Of a stretch of 64,000 nt of DNA, positions 45,691-56,434 are shown piece by piece (the stretch's first letter is position 1; every line of letters starts with the position of its first letter). Source of the stretch: Hirsutella rhossiliensis (lineage: Eukaryota > Ascomycota > Sordariomycetes > Hypocreales > Ophiocordycipitaceae); assembly GCF_020360975.1 (NCBI RefSeq), contig NW_025408668.1, positions 372,001-436,000 on the forward strand, given 5' to 3'. The notes beneath the pieces are model-generated. The model saw nothing but the letters and a program-made list of their open reading frames with translations, was not told where the DNA came from and made no database searches. Both the position numbers and the translations under genes were made by a program.

Positions 45691-47401
45691 GATTTATCTA
45701 TTTGCAAGTCTGTTTCTGGATTCTTCGTCAGGAGTCTCTGGGATATGCTCCGTCCCACAATCGGATTCGCGCTTGCGTCATGGGCTTGTTAAGACATCAA
45801 GGCGAACAACCAAAATTAGGACGCAACTGGGTAGCCAGATTCATCGAGCGCCACCGAGGCCTTAAGACTAAGATCGGTAGACGTCAGGAAGCTAATAGGT
45901 TTGAATCCTTCACGCCTAAGGCGGTTCATTGGTACTTCGATATCAGGGAGGGCCAGTACGGCTGGATTCGGCCTGAGAACATTGTTAACGTTGACGAAGG
46001 AGGCATCATGATCGGTTTTGGCAAGCCGCCATTTCTCTTTTCTCTTTATTTTTGAAATTTGACTAACTAGACTCTCTTCGTTAGGGTTGGATAACCTGGT
46101 GGTCGGAAGCGCGGACCCAAGGCGAAAGGCTCTTCTCAAGGGACCACAAACTCGAAATTGGACTTCGTTTATCGAAGCTATCACTGCGGACGGCCGTTCC
46201 TTGACTCCTGGCATAATATTCAAGGGAAAGGAACTCCAAAACAGTGGTTCCTTCATGAATTCAAGAAGATAGCGAACTGGCATTACATAACTTCACCAAA
46301 CGGGTGGACTGATGACCACATTGGTGTTGAATGGCTTGAAAGGGTCTATTTGCCCCAGACCAAGCCTGCCGAGGAGTCTGATGCCAGATTAATCATTCTA
46401 GACGGCCACGGGAGCCATGCAACGGTACTGTCTTTGCTTACCTAGCCAAAGGTGGCTGCTAACCGAGCGAAGGACGAATGGATGGCTACATGCTTTTTGA
46501 ACAACGTTTACTGTTGCTACCTTCCAGCACACTGCTCTCACGGCCTCCAGCCATTGGACAATGGAGTATTCAACGCCTCCAAAGCTGCATATCGACGAGA
46601 GTTGGAAAAGTTCGCTTCCCTGACTGATTCTGCTCCGATGGATAAGGTCAATTTCATCAGAGCCTACGCCAAGGCTCGTGAAGTGGGAATGACGAAGAAG
46701 AATATACTCTCTGGAGAGTTACTGGCAATTGGCCAATTTCGCGAGCCAAAGCTCTACGGCACCCAGAAATCCAAGAGGATAGGCGGAATGACAGCCCAAA
46801 AAGGACTCCGGAGCCGGCGCCGTATTTTGGCTCGGATGATACACCAAAAACCAGCCGCCAGATTCGCGATCTTGGGCTAAACAAAACACCAAAGACACGG
46901 AGACGGTATAACGTGATAGCCAAAGGCTTTGAGACTCAACAACAGACGTTAATGGCGCATGCCACGAGAATTGCTGGCATGGAGGAGGAACTGGCACGCC
47001 TGAAGAGAGGGAAGAAGAGGAAGGCTATTCCGAATCCCAATAAACGTTTCATGACTCTGAGCGAGGCTCTAGCCTCTGGAGAAGTCAATCCAGAAAAAGG
47101 AAGCGAAAAGAAGCATGTTGTGGTGAACCATAGCTCTTCGGGGGCCAGAATCGGAGGCTGCTTCAGTTATTGAAGTCAGAGAAGAAACCATACTACCTCA
47201 GCGCACCACACGATCGGGGAGGCCGGTCAAAAGCCCTAAAATCCAATAGATACATCAATTGTAAATTTACACCAGGCAACCATTTGCAAATAACTTTTAT
47301 TTTGGTCAAGTTGTGTGTAAGTGAAATAGTTAAGTTTTGGTGGGGGGTTTTTTTTTTTTGCCTGGCGAAAGGGTGGGGTTGGCGAAAGGGTGGTGGTGCA
47401 T

Positions 47402-48066
47402 GGTAATACAGCTCGAAACCAGGGCTCCTAATAGTGCAAACGGTTTACACTGATAGTGCACACTGAGCCGTCAGCTTAGATCAAAAGCAATTAATGTTGA
47501 ATTTTAACTGGCGGAAATAGGATCTGGCCAATTGGATACTCTCTAGATTTGCTTTTGATCTGAGCTGACGGCTCAGTGTGCACTATCAGTGTAAACCGTT
47601 TGCACTATTAGGAGCCCTGCTCGAAACCAGGTAAGGAGGGAGGTTTGTGGTCCACTGAGGGGTCCGGAGGATCTCCTATTCGATCGGGATCCTCCAAGGA
47701 GCCCGGTATATCTTTTACTAGCTCGGGGACCTCAAGAGATTGAACTATCGACTTAATAGCTTGGAAAGCTATTGATCGGGGAGATCGAGCTGAATGTGCT
47801 GACGTAGATGGCTTACGCGGCCTTCAGTGAGGGGCAAGGAGTGCCCTCTTCCTGATAGAATGTACATTATACCTGAACACGGGATATGAACACAGGGAAG
47901 GCACAGAGGGATATAAAAGGGGAGGGCTAGACGGATACAGGGCAACAAGAGGAGAGTAATGAACACATGCATTTCACATACCATCTGATCGTATGATACT
48001 CGACCTTCGAAAAGTCCCTTTATCCACTTTTATGCCCACTTTTGCTCTCTCCTTCGCGAGAATTTT
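47402..48066 (+). repeat. Repeat R, copy 2, interrupted by a MITE
   Basis: This copy starts GGTAATACAGC and is homologous to the reverse complement of 19283-19774. Without the MITE and one target copy it is about 457 bp. It contains GGGATATAAAAGGGGAGG, a TATA-like stretch. Homology ends after CTTCGCGAGAA, so the right terminus seen in copy 1 is missing here. Confidence 0.75.
47420..47619. mobile_element. 200-bp hAT-type MITE with 8-bp target duplication
   Basis: The termini CAGGGCTCCTAATAGTGC and GCACTATTAGGAGCCCTG belong to inverted repeats of about 65 bp each. The flanks carry the exact 8-bp duplication CTCGAAAC (47412-47419 and 47620-47627). CAG ends with an 8-bp duplication identify a hAT-mobilised non-autonomous element. 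Copy 1 of repeat R shows the empty site. Confidence 0.95.
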
Positions 48067-48228
48067 AGATGCAAAAAGTGTTAGGTTTGCCCGTTGGCTC
48101 GAGGCGCTCTGTGTAAAGTAAAGATCAGGCTGTCTGATCATTTGTACGATAGAGCGCACATCGCAGGAGGGTATCACGTGCGTCAGCAGGGAACAACGTT
48201 TACCCGACACGCACACAACCTATCAAAC
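48067..48228. other. Short stretch between repeat R2 and LINE-1
   Basis: No coding sense found. It may be the part of the MULE that lies left of the LINE-1 insertion, since MULE coding sequence resumes right of the LINE. Confidence 0.3.
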
Positions 48229-48372
48229 CTCACAGCATTGTCCATCCTTCCTTGTATTTTTACTTTCTTGGCACGCAAGTGTTAAGAAAGTAGCCTATTC
48301 TCACATACTTTCGCTTAACAAGTGCTCTTGACAAAACACCAATTGAGCCGCGCGCAAGCGCCGGCAGCGACC

Positions 48373-50007
48373 ATGGCACCAGCCTCAGGTTCGCATGTCG
48401 ACTCCAATGCCTCGAGACAAGGCATACGATCGCCGCCAAATCCGGCGGCTCACATATCGCATCTCCGACCTCGCTACCCGACGGAAGCTCGCCGAAACGA
48501 CTCGTTTCCCGCGGCCCAGCAGCTGGCCCAGTCAATCTCGTCCACCGAAACGCCTGAAGCTGCCGTCACGGAAGGAGCGCAGCTGGAAGAAGCCCCGAAT
48601 CTCTTCGACTCGGCCCAGCCCACTGAGCACGCGCCAGTCTCAATCCTCGAAGCGGCCACGAAAATTGCTCGCGACAAAACGGCAGCCCATAACGCCAAGC
48701 TGGCAGTCTTACGGGTCTTTAGCGAATCATTCGAACAAGCAGCAAAGCAGTTCACGTCTGGCACCGAAAACAGCATCGCCAAGCAAGTCGCCACCAAATT
48801 TCTCAAATTCTGGACTCAATCGCTTGCCGAACTCGAAGAACCACCGAAGCCCACGTACAGCAGCGTTCTCGCATCCGGCAAGCCGAAGCAAGGACAGCTG
48901 GCCTTTACAGCCTCCGCCCCACCACAGCGAAAACCACAGACCACCACTCGTCTGCCAGGACGACCGCCCGTAGCCCCACCGAAGGAAGACCTCCGTGTCT
49001 TCGTCCGACTTGACGCTGACGCTCCGGCCCGAAACCACGAAAGATACGCAATCCGGACCCACATCGCCGCTAGAGTCGGTATTGACCTGCGCCGCATTCC
49101 GGCAGCCTTCCCGGTAAACACGGGCTGGGCCATCCAGGCATCGGATGTGGCCACGCGTGACTTACTTGTGCAACGGCAGGCGGAGTGGGCTGCAGACCTG
49201 GAAGCCGCGGCCGTAGAGATAAGCCAGAAATGGCATTCGTACGTGGTAGCCGATTGTCCTCGTAGGCTCACAGACCTACGAGGTGTCGTGATCAACTACG
49301 AGGAGGCGGTCAAAGAAGAGATTGCCTGCCAAACCGGACTGAAGCCCATCAGCATACGTCTATCGCGACACGACTCGGGTGATATGCCCACCCAGACCCT
49401 GATTGTGTCCTTCCTGGAACCCACACGAAGACCCTGGAGACTTTTCGGCGCCAGCCGTCTCGCCCGTTACATTGACAAACCCAGCATCCCTAGCCAATGC
49501 GATAAATGCTGGGATTTCCACGCTCGCCACAGCTGCGACCGGACGGCGCGCTGCAGACGTTGCGGCAAGACCAACCATCGTAGCCAAGAGTGCGCAGCCC
49601 TCGAGCAGTGCGCAAACTGCCTCGGGCCACATTGCGCTGATGACCCTAAATGCCCTGCCCGCCCCATGCGCGTTCATGGCATTGTACGGCGCCTGACGAA
49701 AGAGGAGAAGGGTCTGGTGAGGCAGGCGGGAGCTCAGCTCTTCGCGCAGCAGAAAAGACAGACACCAAACCACAACGTGCCCGAGCAGTCTTGTCAGAGC
49801 CCTGATTCGAGTCAGTTACGTTCTTCGGAGTCGCAGGCAGCTGGAGAGGATGGAAGCTCCGGCAGAAGCGCCACTCCAGAGCGAGCCGCTTCCTCACCCC
49901 CTTGCATTGTCGTGGCCACGACGCCGCCGCACGCTAGCGATGACAACCAGTTCACCCCTGTCGTCCCGTCGAAGAAACGACGCACTAGCCCTGTGACGCT
50001 GCCCTAA
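48373..50007 (+). CDS. LINE-1 ORF1, Gag-like RNA-binding protein
   Basis: This is a 544-codon intact frame; the ATG at 48373 has a good context (ACCATGG). It has a Ser/Pro-rich N-terminus, a middle region (about 210-370) resembling an RRM-type fold, and then three clustered zinc knuckles near residues 376-430 (CDKCWDFHARHSC, CRRCGKTNHRSQEC, CANCLGPHCADDPKC). A basic, Ser-rich tail follows. It binds element RNA and forms the ribonucleoprotein. Its stop codon overlaps the ORF2 start as TAATG. There are no frameshifts here, in contrast to ORF2. Confidence 0.9.
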   Translation: MAPASGSHVDSNASRQGIRSPPNPAAHISHLRPRYPTEARRNDSFPAAQQLAQSISSTETPEAAVTEGAQLEEAPNLFDSAQPTEHAPVSILEAATKIARDKTAAHNAKLAVLRVFSESFEQAAKQFTSGTENSIAKQVATKFLKFWTQSLAELEEPPKPTYSSVLASGKPKQGQLAFTASAPPQRKPQTTTRLPGRPPVAPPKEDLRVFVRLDADAPARNHERYAIRTHIAARVGIDLRRIPAAFPVNTGWAIQASDVATRDLLVQRQAEWAADLEAAAVEISQKWHSYVVADCPRRLTDLRGVVINYEEAVKEEIACQTGLKPISIRLSRHDSGDMPTQTLIVSFLEPTRRPWRLFGASRLARYIDKPSIPSQCDKCWDFHARHSCDRTARCRRCGKTNHRSQECAALEQCANCLGPHCADDPKCPARPMRVHGIVRRLTKEEKGLVRQAGAQLFAQQKRQTPNHNVPEQSCQSPDSSQLRSSESQAAGEDGSSGRSATPERAASSPPCIVVATTPPHASDDNQFTPVVPSKKRRTSPVTLP

Positions 50008-53000
50008 TGCATCACCGTCATCCCAACAATCGAAGCGACAGGAGGTCCTTGCGAGTCTTCCAAGCCAACGTGGGCAAGATCCCTCCGGCGCATGACACTG
50101 CGCTCGCGCTGGCTGATTCGGAGCGATACGACATTATCCTGCTGCAGGAACCATGGACAGGACTTAAAGACGGCCGATGCCTCACCAAGACGCATCCGGC
50201 CTACGACACATTCTCACCCGTCACCGACTGGGACGGCCGCGACACTCGTCCGAGAGTCATGACATACGTCCGGCGCTCCGCAGGCCTCGTCGCTGATCAA
50301 AGAGACCTGCGGCGACTCGTGACATCCTTTGGCTCACCGTGAACGGGACGACGGTAGTTAACTTCTATCGGCAGCCGGACTACGACGCGGCTCTGGAAAT
50401 ACTGCTTGGTTGGTGCGTGACGGATAAATGCCTTGTATCTGGCGACTTCAACGCCAAGCATCCCAGCTGGCAGGCCGGTCGACAAGAGCACCGCGGCGAA
50501 GACATCGCGTTCTGGGCCATGGATAACCGACTCAGCTTATTGAATGCTGTCGATGTCCCGACTAACGCGCGCGGCAGCACGATCGATCTCGCCTTCTCCA
50601 ATATACCTTTGGCGGACGCGGTTGTTGAGGATCATTTAGCAACCGGGTCCGACCACTTTACCCTTAGTATCACGCTGCCTAGTCAAGCCCTAGCACCCCT
50701 TCCATTATGCAAGATCCGCCTCAACTCCGATGAGGAATTGAAGCGATTTGTCGAGCTGGTAGAAGCCGGTGCAGCTTTCATCCCGACTACAACCTCAACT
50801 CCCTCCGAGCTGGACAACTTTGCGTCGGCGCTGGTGGACCTTCTTGGTTGTGCAGCGAGAGCTGCGGGCCGACCCGTCCGTAAGACGACGCATGGGGCGC
50901 GGTGGTGGAACGAAGAGTGCGCAAAGGCGGCGGCCAATTATCGCGCGTGGAGGAGGGTGTACCCTCTCGGCTTCGACCGAGAAGTGCAGCTAGCCAAGCG
51001 GGAGCTTCACAATGCAGTGCGCCGAGCAAAACGCCTTTACTGGCGCGACTTGATCGACAGCTTTGCCGACGGCGACTCCGTCTTTCGGGCGGTCCGCTGG
51101 CTAAAATCCTCAGGGCCGTGCCAGGCACCTCCCCAAGTAGACGGCCGAGTGTACGAGACGCAGCTGGAGAAAGCCACCGCCTTGCGGCGAGCAACCCTGG
51201 AGCGGCGCACGGCGAGCGACGACATCCCAGACCCGTGGATTCCCGTGAACACGGATAAGATGATTCCTTTCCCAATCAGGTCTCCTTTGAGGAGGCTCGC
51301 GACGCCACTCTACGCACCGGGAACACATCTCCAGGCTCGGACAACATCACGGTGCGGATGCTTCGCGCTGTCTGGCATGCAATCGGCAGTCTCGTCCATC
51401 AGCTGTATCAAGGCTGCCTCACCATTGGTCACCATCCGAAACCTTTTCGGGAGGCAGAAGTGGTTATGATCGCCAAGCTAGGACGCAGAGATCTGTCTAC
51501 ACCCCGCGCCTGGCGCCCCATCTCCCTTTTGTCTTGTCTCGGCAAGGGCCTCGAGCGGCTCATTGCACGGCGTCTAGCGTGGGGCTCAATCCACTTCGGC
51601 GTACTACACCCACAACAAGCCGGCGCGCTCCCGAAGAGGTCGGCCGTGGATCTCGTAGCTGCCTTGGTTCACGACATCGAGGAGGCATTCGCCCGGAAGC
51701 AAGTCGCAACCCTGGTGACCTTGGATATACAAGGCGCCTTCGATACAGTTCTCTGCAATAGATTGGTCCTCCGCTTACGAGAACAAGGATGGCCATCGAA
51801 CCTCGCGCGCTGGGCCGGCTCGTTCATGCAGGACAGATCGGCACGCATCCGCTATCAAGACATCGTGACGGATTCATCGCCCTCCAGTGCGGTCTGCCGC
51901 AGGGTCGCCCGTCTCGCCGATCCTCTTCCTGTTGTACACGGAGCCGATATATCGCCTAGGTCACTCTCAGGGACGCTTCGGCTACGCGGACGACACTGCC
52001 ATTCTATGCGTCGGTAATAGCCTTGATGAAACGACCGCCGAAGCATCTCACCATGTACGTGAGCTTCTTTCGTGGGGCGCCGCTAACGGGATCTCTTTCG
52101 ACCCCGACAAGACAGAAGTGATGCACTTCTCTCGAACGAAGCCCAAGACGGCGCCGCCGGTGCTCCACGGCGAGTTTGAGAAACGGCCGGATCGAGCGAT
52201 GCGTTGGCTCGGCGTTTGGCTCGACAGCTCTCTCTCTTTCAAGACACACGTCGAGAAATGGACGGCCAAGGCGCAAGCTGTTGCCTTTCATCTTAGGAGA
52301 CTGACGAACACGAAACATGGCCCTCTGCCGAGTGCTATGCGACGAGCCGTCTGCGCTTGCGTCATCCCCGGGGAATACCGCCCGTTCCTCTACTCCTCGA
52401 AGGGCGTCGGACGGCCTTTGCTGCGCGCCTTAAAGCTCTCGACGAAGCTCACCCGCTCGTCCAGCGCACGTCGCGACCAAAAGCTCCCGTCGTGACCGCG
52501 AACAAACTTATCAAGTTGAAGTACCAGAAACAGCCACAGCCCTTCCGTACCAGACTGCGGCGAGCCGACGAAATGCTATCGAGCTGCCCGAGACCTGCTT
52601 TACTGCAGCGCGGATTTGCCGAAGAGCAGACTGCGCCTCTGCAGAGTGCATCGAAACACGAGACGGCGAAAAAATTTCGCGACTGGCTTCAGGCACTATC
52701 GCCCCGAACTCTTGTCGTCTACTCCGACGGGTCTCGTTCTGAGGAAGGCCACATCGGATACGGCTATGCTGTTCACCGGGACGGATCCACCGTCTTGAGC
52801 GGCAAGGGCCGTCTTGGAACAGCTGAGGTTTTCGACGCTGAGGCGAAAGGTGCATTGGAGGGGTTGAAGGCAGCGGTGAGCCTTCCAGAAACTGACCGCA
52901 TCTTTGTCTGCCTCGACAACCTCGCGACCGCAACATGCTTACGGGCACGCCGAACGACTCCTCGCAAGAGGTCTTCCTTGAGTTCCAATCTTTGGCGCGA

Positions 53001-53544
53001 AAATACGGAGCTGTGGAGGTCCATTGGATCCCCGGCCATGCTGACATCCCAGGCAACGAGGAGGCTGATGCTCTGGCAAAGGCGGGAGCATCACTGCCAG
53101 AACCCGCTGATGGCGAACCGACGCTAGCGCATCTGCGAAAAATTGCCCGACTGCAGCGGAAAGAGGCTTTCAGTGCCTGGTGGGAAACCTCTGCGCCGGA
53201 GCGATACAGAGACCTGAGGCTTAAAGCCACAACCAGCTGTCCGTCAGAATTGGCGCTCTCGGCCCCTGCTTCATAACTTGCTTGCAGCAAGAACCCACCA
53301 TGGGGATTTTGCTGACTACCACGAAAGGTTTGGTCACGACGATGCGCGACTGACGTGCTCGTGCGGACGACGAAAAGAGCCAGCACACATCTTTTACTGC
53401 AGAAAGGTTGCGCCACGGCATCGTATGCGGCTTGCACCTTGGCCGGCTGCAGCCATCAACCGCGCAATCGGCAAGGACTTTGACAAATTCGTCAGGCTGG
53501 CGACAGCGAGCTCCTTCTTCGGAGGGATCTGCCCACGCCACTAG
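50007..53544 (+). pseudogene. LINE-1 ORF2: endonuclease, reverse transcriptase, RNase H; frameshifted
   Basis: The ATG at 50007 overlaps the ORF1 stop. It encodes an APE-type endonuclease (QANVGK, LLQEPW, SGDFNAKHP, GSDHF; 50070-50660) and reverse transcriptase (AWRPISLLSCLGK, TLDIQGAFD, FGYADDTAIL; 51500-52000). RNase H follows (VVYSDGSRSEEG, AEAKGALEGL, WIPGHADIPGNEEADALAK; 52710-53090), then a C-terminal Cys/His motif (CSCGRRKEPAHIFYC; about 53358). Frame changes occur near 50340, 51285, 51890, 52370, 52940 and 53276. At about 52370 roughly 70 residues normally found between reverse transcriptase and RNase H appear to be missing. The element could not move on its own. Confidence 0.9.
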
Positions 53545-53918
53545 ACGGTCATCATTCTCCTCTCACCCTACCTTTCCTCTCAATTCTTTCTGTTACCTGC
53601 TCCGATCTCGGCGGCGTCAAGGTCTCACGACCATGCGATCGCCGAGGTCATCAAGGGCTGCAAGGCCCCAGAAGCAAATTGGCTGATCTGACCACGGGAC
53701 AGCTTTCTCTTCGTGCCTGGACGTCCCGCTGACGGGCAACAGGTTTGTCATGAGCGCCGTTGAGCCGATGAAATGCTGGATAGTGGGTGAAGTGTACGAT
53801 ATGTAGCATGTAGACACCTGCTAGCTCAGCACGTCCTGTGCTCCCCTGCGGAGACCTGAGCGACCAAAAGTTGCTGGACGGAAAATACACTAAACTAAAC
53901 TAAACTCACAGCATTGTC

Positions 53919-55001
53919 TAGATAGCGAAGAATAACAAGAACAACACGATCATCGATCAAAGACCCAACTGAGCCTCAGTTAGCCTATCCACATCCAACG
54001 TTTTTCTTAATGCCAAACGGAAATGGAAGGACGCAAAGAAAGATAACGATAGCGACTATAATAGCTCTGGCAGTGGACAGACGCAGATAGTGTTGACTTC
54101 GGGGGATATCGAAGCCGTCCTCTCAGGAGGGGGACACGGCGGCCCGTCCTTACAAAACGACCGTACCGCGCCTGTGCCCCACAACTACCGGGGCGTCCTT
54201 GAGATGTGGAAGTACGTGGCCTTCGCGCAGACCAAGGAGGATTATGAGAAGGCATGGGTGCGCCTGTGCGAAGAGTTCAATGACCAGCAGGCTATTTTGA
54301 CATATCTTTACAAGACCTATTTGCCCGTAAGCGCGCAGTGGGCTCATTACTCCATCAAGAAATACCGGAATTTCGGGGTTCGGGTGACTTCCGGCACCGA
54401 GGCTAGCAACAACAACGTCAAAAGCTATCTGCTCAACGGAACGAGCCATTTGTATGGACTTGTTGAGGCGCTCGAGGGTATGCTTATCGACCAGGAGCAA
54501 GACTTTATCGACAACTGCTCGCAAGATGAAGTACTAACCGCACGGAAAAACTCTGGGCCTGGGTCAGAGTACCTGGGCGAGCTTCGCATGATGATGTCCC
54601 AGTCAGGACTCGACCTGCTAGCCAATGAACATCGCCACGCTTTAAAATCGATCCCAAGCAGATCCCGTCCTTGGCCAGAACCCATGGGGAATTGTAAGGA
54701 GGACTGTAATGTCTCTTGGCAGTTGGGAATTCCTTGTCGTCATACAATCTATAGAAAATTGGAAGCAGGGGCATTCTTGACGAAGTGGGACGTCCACCCT
54801 CGGTGGCACTTGAGGCAGTCCACTTCTCGCAACCCCTACCGCCGAATTCTCGACCCCAAGATCGCAACAAGCCTTCGAGGACGTCCGAAAAATGCTACAC
54901 AGCCTGTCCCTGAGAGCATGGCGGTCAATAGACCACGCGAGTCCCCGGGGGGTTGGACAGCGGCTAGCAAGAGTCGCAAGACTAACACAAGGACAATGTG
55001 A
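53919..55001 (+). pseudogene. MULE transposase, C-terminal part with SWIM zinc finger
   Basis: The readable frame from about 53997 has MULE-family blocks: AKRKWKDAKK, WKYVAFAQTKEDYEKAW, YLPVSAQWAHYSIKKYRNFG, then TSGTEASNNNVKSYL near 54390. A SWIM zinc finger follows at about 54693-54760 (NCKEDCNVSWQLGIPCRHTI), then a Pro/Arg-rich tail to the TGA at 54999-55001. The N-terminal part with the first catalytic residues is missing or is beyond the LINE-1 insertion. MULE transposases act on elements with long inverted ends. Confidence 0.8.
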
Positions 55002-55311
55002 AAGGCCTCTAGTGAGTTGATACAACCAACTAGTCCCTATGCTGTTTACTATCAAGATAGAAAAGAAAGAAAGAAAGAAAGAGAATCTACTACATAAGAG
55101 CATAACGGCATTTTATAGCTTCGAGCCAATGGAAGGTTCTAGAAGCTAGGCGGCGCAGCCGCCGTTAAAGCGGCTTGCCCGTTACAGACAAGGTCCAAAG
55201 GCAAGACAGACGCTCTTGGACCGGGCAAGCAGACTGGCGTGCGGCAAGCCGGCCGTAGGAGGCAGCCTAGTGTACGGAGCAGGGTTGTTTTCCATATCTA
55301 AATATGGAAAT
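55002..55311. other. Spacer with AAAG microsatellite
   Basis: No gene. There is an AAAG run at about 55059-55082 and a GGCGGCGCAGCCGCC palindrome at 55150. Confidence 0.5.
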
Positions 55312-55563
55312 TGTTGGGTCGTGGGTATTCGTGCTGTGCACAGGGGTGATAGAGAATACGAATCAAAGGTGCTAAAGAGCTATGCCTGTGACTGTTGTAT
55401 TGGTAATCTATGAAGAGAAGAGAAAAGATGAAGAAGAATGAGGGGAAGGAGGAGAAGAAGGAAGGAAGGGAGGAATGAAGGAGGCGTGTAACCCCGGTCC
55501 GAATGTCTTCCCCCCTATAAAGCCTCCTCCTCGCGTAGGGCCAGTAGAGCCCATGTCCCCACA
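55312..55563 (-). repeat. Copia-3 3' LTR (252 bp)
   Basis: On the plus strand it starts TGTTGGGTCGTGGG and ends ATGTCCCCACA. On the minus strand the purine-rich GCGGAGGACTTCAT directly precedes it, fitting a polypurine tract. A TTTATAGG motif may be its TATA element. No 5' partner is in the window. Confidence 0.65.
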
Positions 55564-55692
55564 TAATGAAGTCCTCCGCATCTAGACACTAGCAACTTTT
55601 TCTTTCAAGGAAAGACAAAGGTAACAATATAGCTGGTTGATAATCTAGTGGCCAGGAAGGAAAGAAGTCAAAAGGCAAGGAGACGCTCTGTT

Positions 55693-56345
55693 TCACACTG
55701 GCCTATGGACTGACCCTTCTACCCGGATAGTCAGCTGGTTAGTCGAGATGAAGCGCTCAAGGGCCTTGTTTGGTGACGCCTTCGTCATTGCATCAGCTGG
55801 GTTGTCGTTGCCGTTGATCCATCGGACTTCTAATATCTCCCGTCTCTCATATGACTGCCGTAGAGCCATAATGTCAATCATAAGACGCTTTTCCTTTGTT
55901 GTGCCGAGCTTGACAATGCATTCGTAAAGGGAATAAGAGTCTACGCAGACGATAAGGGGGATTGGAGGGAGATTCGGTCGGTCGGTGATCATTCTTAGGG
56001 TCGTTGCAATAGCAAGGCTGATGTCAAATCCGTCGGTCATGCCGTAGATCTCGGAGGCAAGCACACTTCGGGTTACCCTCTTGCACTTCGTAGAGCTCCA
56101 ATGGATCAAATTGCCGTTAATGTTAAAAGAAGGAACATCCTCGGAGCTTTCTTGTTTTTCGTTAACAAGCATAACAAGAAAGCCGATTTGTGATGAGAGG
56201 TCCTTATTGTTGGCAAATGATCCATCCGTAAAGACCATTAGTTTAGCTGTCTGTAGGTCTAGGGGCACGTATTGGATCCCTCTTTGTAGGTTGTCCTGTT
56301 GCCATTTGAGTCTTTTGTTGAGGGTGATGCAGTCCGTGTGACTCC
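55693..56345 (-). pseudogene. Copia-3 relic: RNase H end of Pol
   Basis: The minus-strand frame reads the Ty1/Copia RNase H domain: VFTDGSFANNKDLSSQIGF with the first Asp, SVLASEIYGM with Glu, VCVDSYSLYECI with Asp, and VRWINGNDNPADAMTK near the end. It stops at 55693, followed by 130 bp of 3' leader and the LTR. The frame is open to about 56269, and related sequence (LNKRLKWQQDN) continues to about 56345. Everything upstream is lost. Confidence 0.85.
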
Positions 56346-56434
56346 GGTGTAGCTAACCTACCAGCTGTGGGGCAACCACAGGTATAGGTAGAGGGTTTGT
56401 GCTGAAAAGAAAAGGTTAAGACAGAGGATGTATG

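Larger units (their letters stand above)
40822..45712 (-). mobile_element. hAT-3 transposon, itself interrupted by pogo-B
   Basis: A perfect 23-bp inverted repeat starting CAGACTTGCAAATAGATAA occurs at 40822-40844 and 45690-45712. Long arrays of ATTTGATTTG lie just inside both ends. The transposase gene is on the minus strand. The flanking 8-mers (ATTCAGCC and TTTCTGGA) do not match, so no target duplication remains; a small deletion at the insertion site is likely. Confidence 0.9.
40684..47249 (+). pseudogene. pogo-A transposase, split by a 4.9-kb hAT insertion
   Basis: The left part (to 40821) reads a psq-type HTH (IRSIAQRWGVPRRTLIDRF). From 45713 the frame continues with the CENP-B-like second HTH (WILRQESLGYAPSH, NWVARFIERH) and then the DDE core: NVDEGG (about 45995), ILDGHGSH (about 46395) and PLDNGVF (about 46553). 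The C-terminus is basic and ends TRSGRPVKSPKIQ at 47249. Introns are inferred at 46021-46084 (GC-AG, branch GACTAAC) and 46425-46472 (GT-AG). Frameshifts lie near 46235, 46800 and 47090. About a dozen residues seem missing around the hAT insertion point. Confidence 0.8.
40684..47400 (+). mobile_element. pogo-A, Fot1/pogo-like transposon interrupted by hAT-3
   Basis: Its left part ends at 40821 and its right part starts at 45713. The transposase frame reads across the two parts. The right edge is before repeat R2 at 47402; the left edge is uncertain because the start codon and inverted terminus were not found. It is older than hAT-3, and hAT-3 is older than pogo-B. Confidence 0.75.
48243..53904 (+). 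mobile_element. LINE-1, full-length Tad1-like non-LTR retrotransposon (5.66 kb)
   Basis: A 14-bp target duplication CTCACAGCATTGTC lies at 48229-48242 and 53905-53918. The 3' end is a short TAAAC repeat tail (ACTAAACTAAACTAAACT) in place of poly-A. Two reading frames, gag and EN-RT-RNase H, lie inside. Both ends are present, so this was a full-length insertion, probably into an older MULE. Confidence 0.95.

Noticed and set aside
46021..46084. Frameshift or deletion in pogo-A at this point.
   Set aside because: A 64-nt GC-AG intron with a GACTAAC branch site restores the conserved frame without any lesion, and pogo-B also has an intron.
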